Part shown: piece after piece, positions 61,792-64,000 of the stretch | How positions within the stretch are numbered: the stretch's first letter is position 1 | Layout: each line of letters starts with the position of its first letter | Source: Mycolicibacterium sp. CR10 | GTDB lineage: Bacteria > Actinomycetota > Actinomycetes > Mycobacteriales > Mycobacteriaceae | Direction: 5' to 3' | Length of the DNA stretch: 64,000 nt | Assembly: GCF_005222675.1 (NCBI RefSeq) | Contig: NZ_STGE01000017.1 | Location: 1 to 64,000 of the forward strand | Translations under genes and position numbers: made by a program | Notes under the pieces: model-generated | The model's input: the letters and a program-made list of their open reading frames with translations, nothing else | The model's database searches: none | What the model was told of the DNA's origin: nothing

Positions 61792-63033
61792 TCAGGCCGC
61801 TGCCTCGAACGCGATCGGCAACGTGACGGGGCCACTGAGCGCGGTCGGCGGCTTCCATGGCGCTGGTCCGTTGAGGCGAATGTCGGGCATCCGCTGCGCC
61901 ATCACGGCAAGCCCTTCGGCGATTTCGAGACGCGCCAAGTGTGACCCCAGGCAGTAGTGCATTCCCCCGCCGAAGGTGACCATCGCCGGCGCGCCCTCGC
62001 GAGTGATGTCCAGACGCTCGGGAGATTCGAAGATCTCGGGATCGCGGTTGGCGGATGCGAGGTTCGCCACCACGAGGGTGCCGGCCGGGATCGTCACCCC
62101 CGCCAGCTCGACGTCCTCGGTGGCGGTCCGCAGCATGCCTATCGCGACCGGGGAGTGCCGGAAAACTTCCTCGGCCGCAGCTGCGGCCAGCTCGGGCCGA
62201 CGGCCGAGCAGGCTCCACTGATCGGGATGGCCGCACATGGCGAATACCGACGCCGCCAACTGGTTGCGCGTCGTATCGGTGCCGGCCATCAGCAGACCGG
62301 CTACCAGCATGCGGAGCTCGTCGGCGCTGAGCCGGTCACCGTCGTCCTCGGCGCGGATCAGATCGGACAGCAGGTCGTCGGTCAGCGTGTGCCGCCGATC
62401 GGCCACCATCGCGTCGACGTAGTCGTCGAGTTCCTGCCACGCCGTCAAGATGCGCTCCTGCTGGTCGGCGACATCCCAGCTGAACACTCGAAAAATGTCG
62501 TCGGTCCAGGTCGAGAACGACTCCCAGTCCTCGGAGGGCGTGCCGAGCAGCGCACAGATGATCGGGATCGGATACTTGCGGGCGATGTCTGCGACGACCT
62601 CGCAGTGTCCTTGCGAAGCGTGGCGGTCGACCAGTTCGGTCATGACGTCGACGACGGTGGCACGTAGCCGTGCCGTCCCGCGCGGCGTGAAGGCACGGGC
62701 GATCAGCCGGCGCAGGCGGTGGTGTTCCTCGCCGTCGAGGCTGATCAAGTTGGTGGCGACGCGGTTCCACAGCGGGCCCGACGTGATGCCCTGGGACGCC
62801 AGGAACATGCCCTGGGGCACACGGAACCGCGGATCGCGCAGCACGCTGCGCACCAAATCGTAGGTGAGCAGCTCCGGGCCGTGAGTGCCCATCGCGATCG
62901 GACCCTGACTGCGTGCAGCGGCGATGAGCCGATGCACTTCCGCGGGGTCGTCGGACTGCTCGTAGGCAAGCGCCGGGAGACCGGCGGCGAACACGTTGGA
63001 GCAGCCATCGACGGGCTGGGATTCGATCGTCAT
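61792..63033 (-). CDS. Cytochrome P450
   Basis: 413-residue soluble bacterial P450. Heme-thiolate Cys in FGGGMHYCLGSHLAR, I-helix AGTDTTRNQLA with the acid-alcohol pair, and the ExxR motif EEVFRHSP. It needs a ferredoxin/reductase, not seen in the window. The substrate cannot be inferred; the CYP family was not assigned. The 190-base upstream region holds two identical-type palindromic operators (63098-63115 and 63145-63162). Confidence 0.92.
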   Translation of the reverse strand: MTIESQPVDGCSNVFAAGLPALAYEQSDDPAEVHRLIAAARSQGPIAMGTHGPELLTYDLVRSVLRDPRFRVPQGMFLASQGITSGPLWNRVATNLISLDGEEHHRLRRLIARAFTPRGTARLRATVVDVMTELVDRHASQGHCEVVADIARKYPIPIICALLGTPSEDWESFSTWTDDIFRVFSWDVADQQERILTAWQELDDYVDAMVADRRHTLTDDLLSDLIRAEDDGDRLSADELRMLVAGLLMAGTDTTRNQLAASVFAMCGHPDQWSLLGRRPELAAAAAEEVFRHSPVAIGMLRTATEDVELAGVTIPAGTLVVANLASANRDPEIFESPERLDITREGAPAMVTFGGGMHYCLGSHLARLEIAEGLAVMAQRMPDIRLNGPAPWKPPTALSGPVTLPIAFEAAA

Positions 63034-63097
63034 CAGGGCGCCCCTCTCGGTCCAGGGATCGGTCCTTCCATCGTGGTGCTGCTTCTGCTCGACAACC

Positions 63098-63162
63098 TCA
63101 GTAGAGAACTACTGACGTTCTCTGCCGGCTCGACACCGCCGAAATCAGTAATGCACTACTGA
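63098..63162. promoter_or_regulatory. Two palindromic operators in front of the P450 gene
   Basis: TCAGTAGAGAACTACTGA (63098-63115) and TCAGTAATGCACTACTGA (63145-63162) are 18-base palindromes with shared half-sites, centred 47 bases apart. The size and symmetry fit a TetR-type repressor. They lie between the P450 gene and a small divergent open frame; no regulator gene is adjacent in the window. Confidence 0.65.
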
Positions 63163-63223
63163 CGCCGGTCACGTTGACGCGGGCGACGATTTCTGATCAG
63201 AGGCATCGGAAGGGGAAGACACT

Positions 63224-63379
63224 ATGACGATCGCCATGCCGCACAAGGTCAGTGCGATGGTGCACTGGAGGACGCACCATCCGAGGCGCGTGAAGTCCGA
63301 TTGGGACCTCCACGGCCACCCCCACCACTACGCCTTCATCGAGAGTGCGGCGATGTCGCGGGCAATGGATCGGCTGTAG
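63224..63379 (+). CDS. Candidate small His-rich protein, 51 residues
   Basis: Open frame starting MTIAMPHKVSAMVHWRTHHP and ending FIESAAMSRAMDRL, with eight histidines including DLHGHPHHYAF, and an AAGGGGAAG ribosome-binding site before the ATG. Divergent from the P450 gene across the paired operators, so it may share their control. Its last 44 bases overlap the end of the convergent membrane-protein gene. No known family recognised; function unknown. Confidence 0.45.
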   Translation: MTIAMPHKVSAMVHWRTHHPRRVKSDWDLHGHPHHYAFIESAAMSRAMDRL

Positions 63380-64000
63380 TCCGTCGTCCCAATCCGCCCA
63401 GCGCGGAGGCGATTCCACCGAGCACCACCAGCCCGACACCGGCGACCAGCGTGATGTTGAGCCACAGATGCAGGCTGTCCTCGGCATGGGTCACCATGAC
63501 CTCCGCGACGGTCCGGATATCGCCGGTGGTGCGGTTGAGCGCGCCGTCGAGGAAGCGTTGACCCACCTCGATGCCTGCCCAGCCCGCCGCGCCCACCAGC
63601 AGGGCCGAAACACCCAGCGCCGTCACCGCTTTGCCTTTCGAGCGCGCCGCGGCCAGGGTCAGCAGCGCGAAGAATCCGGCTATCACGGCGGCGCCGATGC
63701 TGGCCCACGGGCCCCACGTCGCAAGCCAGCGGAGCTTGCCTGGTCGTAACTCGGGCGCGTCCACGGTGATCGGCACCGTCAGCGTCTCGGGCAACTGCAG
63801 GTCAAGGGTGCCCAGCGTGGCGGTGAACGACGGGTCCGACAGCATCGGCGCGACGTCGATGAGCCACTGATCGGTGGAGTTGCCGCTGGGCACCGCCCCG
63901 GTGAACATCCACCGGTGCGCGATCCGGTTCGCCTGCGCGAACTGACCCGGGAAGCCGGAATTGCGGGTGTAGGAGATCGCCACCTGACGGACAAGTTCGG
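63336..64000 (-). CDS. Conserved membrane protein, N-terminus beyond the window
   Basis: C-terminal ~221 residues of a larger protein. The frame stays open to the right edge (ELVRQVAISYTRNSGFPGQ), so the in-window GTG at 63983 is not necessarily the start. An extracytoplasmic-looking segment is followed by three hydrophobic helices (WASIGAAVIAGFFALLTLAA; VTALGVSALLVGAAGWAG; WLNITLVAGVGLVVLGGIA). Family not recognised. Confidence 0.65.
   Translation of the reverse strand, partial: ELVRQVAISYTRNSGFPGQFAQANRIAHRWMFTGAVPSGNSTDQWLIDVAPMLSDPSFTATLGTLDLQLPETLTVPITVDAPELRPGKLRWLATWGPWASIGAAVIAGFFALLTLAAARSKGKAVTALGVSALLVGAAGWAGIEVGQRFLDGALNRTTGDIRTVAEVMVTHAEDSLHLWLNITLVAGVGLVVLGGIASALGGLGRRTTADPLPATSPHSR

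Noticed and set aside
1-64000. tRNA or rRNA genes
   Set aside because: None of the intergenic stretches shows a cloverleaf with GTTCGANTC-type T-arm or rRNA sequence.

Overview
This window is chromosomal DNA from a high-GC actinobacterium, almost certainly a fast-growing environmental mycobacterium (Mycolicibacterium type). From left to right the gene order follows the Mycobacterium tuberculosis chromosome backwards from about Rv0514 to Rv0456c. It includes hemB-hemD-hemC-hemA, serB1, proC, ppx1, regX3-senX3, gpm1, mshA, murB, deoC, hbhA, fadB2, aceA (icl), ramB, lpd and echA2. Gene starts are often GTG, and neighbouring genes commonly overlap by 4 or 8 bases (ATGA/GTGA). Rv names are used here only as recognised homologues from memory; no search was run.

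Layout: 94-6939 holds a heme-biosynthesis block with four small membrane proteins behind hemB. 7098-17889 holds a glutaredoxin-like protein, a SerB-type phosphatase, a dehydratase-like protein, an acyltransferase, a GalE-like SDR, tiny ribosome-associated and helix-turn-helix proteins, proC, a thioesterase, a TIM-barrel isomerase, an acidic membrane protein and an exopolyphosphatase. 17959-28924 holds the phosphate two-component system, phosphoglycerate mutase, mycothiol synthesis (mshA), a ROK regulator, and cell-wall enzymes (an L,D-transpeptidase and MurB). 28887-34273 is an accessory-looking insert with a DUF2330 protein, a sodium/solute symporter and a ureohydrolase. 34310-40878 holds the deoC-hbhA block and a PPK2 kinase. 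41078-42094 is a DUF559 nuclease gene bracketed by inverted palindromes. 42198-48633 holds acetate/fatty-acid metabolism (fadB2, isocitrate lyase, RamB). 48643-58214 holds lipoamide dehydrogenase, an alcohol-dehydrogenase locus with a GAF-domain regulator, a flavin monooxygenase and a prolyl oligopeptidase. 58216-64000 holds a lipoprotein, an ECF sigma/anti-sigma pair, echA2, a cytochrome P450 and a membrane protein cut by the window edge.

The most striking system lies at 29958-33110. A divergent gene pair encodes an SSS-family transporter and an agmatinase-like ureohydrolase. The transporter leader carries a clear guanidine-I (ykkC) riboswitch and the ureohydrolase leader carries a clear guanidine-III (ykkC-III) riboswitch. 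Two unrelated guanidine sensors thus flank one predicted import-and-hydrolysis module, which argues that the ureohydrolase acts on free guanidine and that the symporter imports it. No nickel-insertion accessory genes are visible in the window.

A second theme is repeated DNA. Long intergenic inverted repeats occur in sequence-related pairs just 3' of genes (2820-2869 with 43072-43130; 7015-7077 with 56108-56170; 41081-41126 with 42046-42091). The last pair brackets the DUF559 nuclease gene in inverted orientation and is itself flanked by GC-rich minisatellites. Short in-frame tandem duplications also occur inside a thioesterase gene and at the 3' end of an alcohol dehydrogenase gene.
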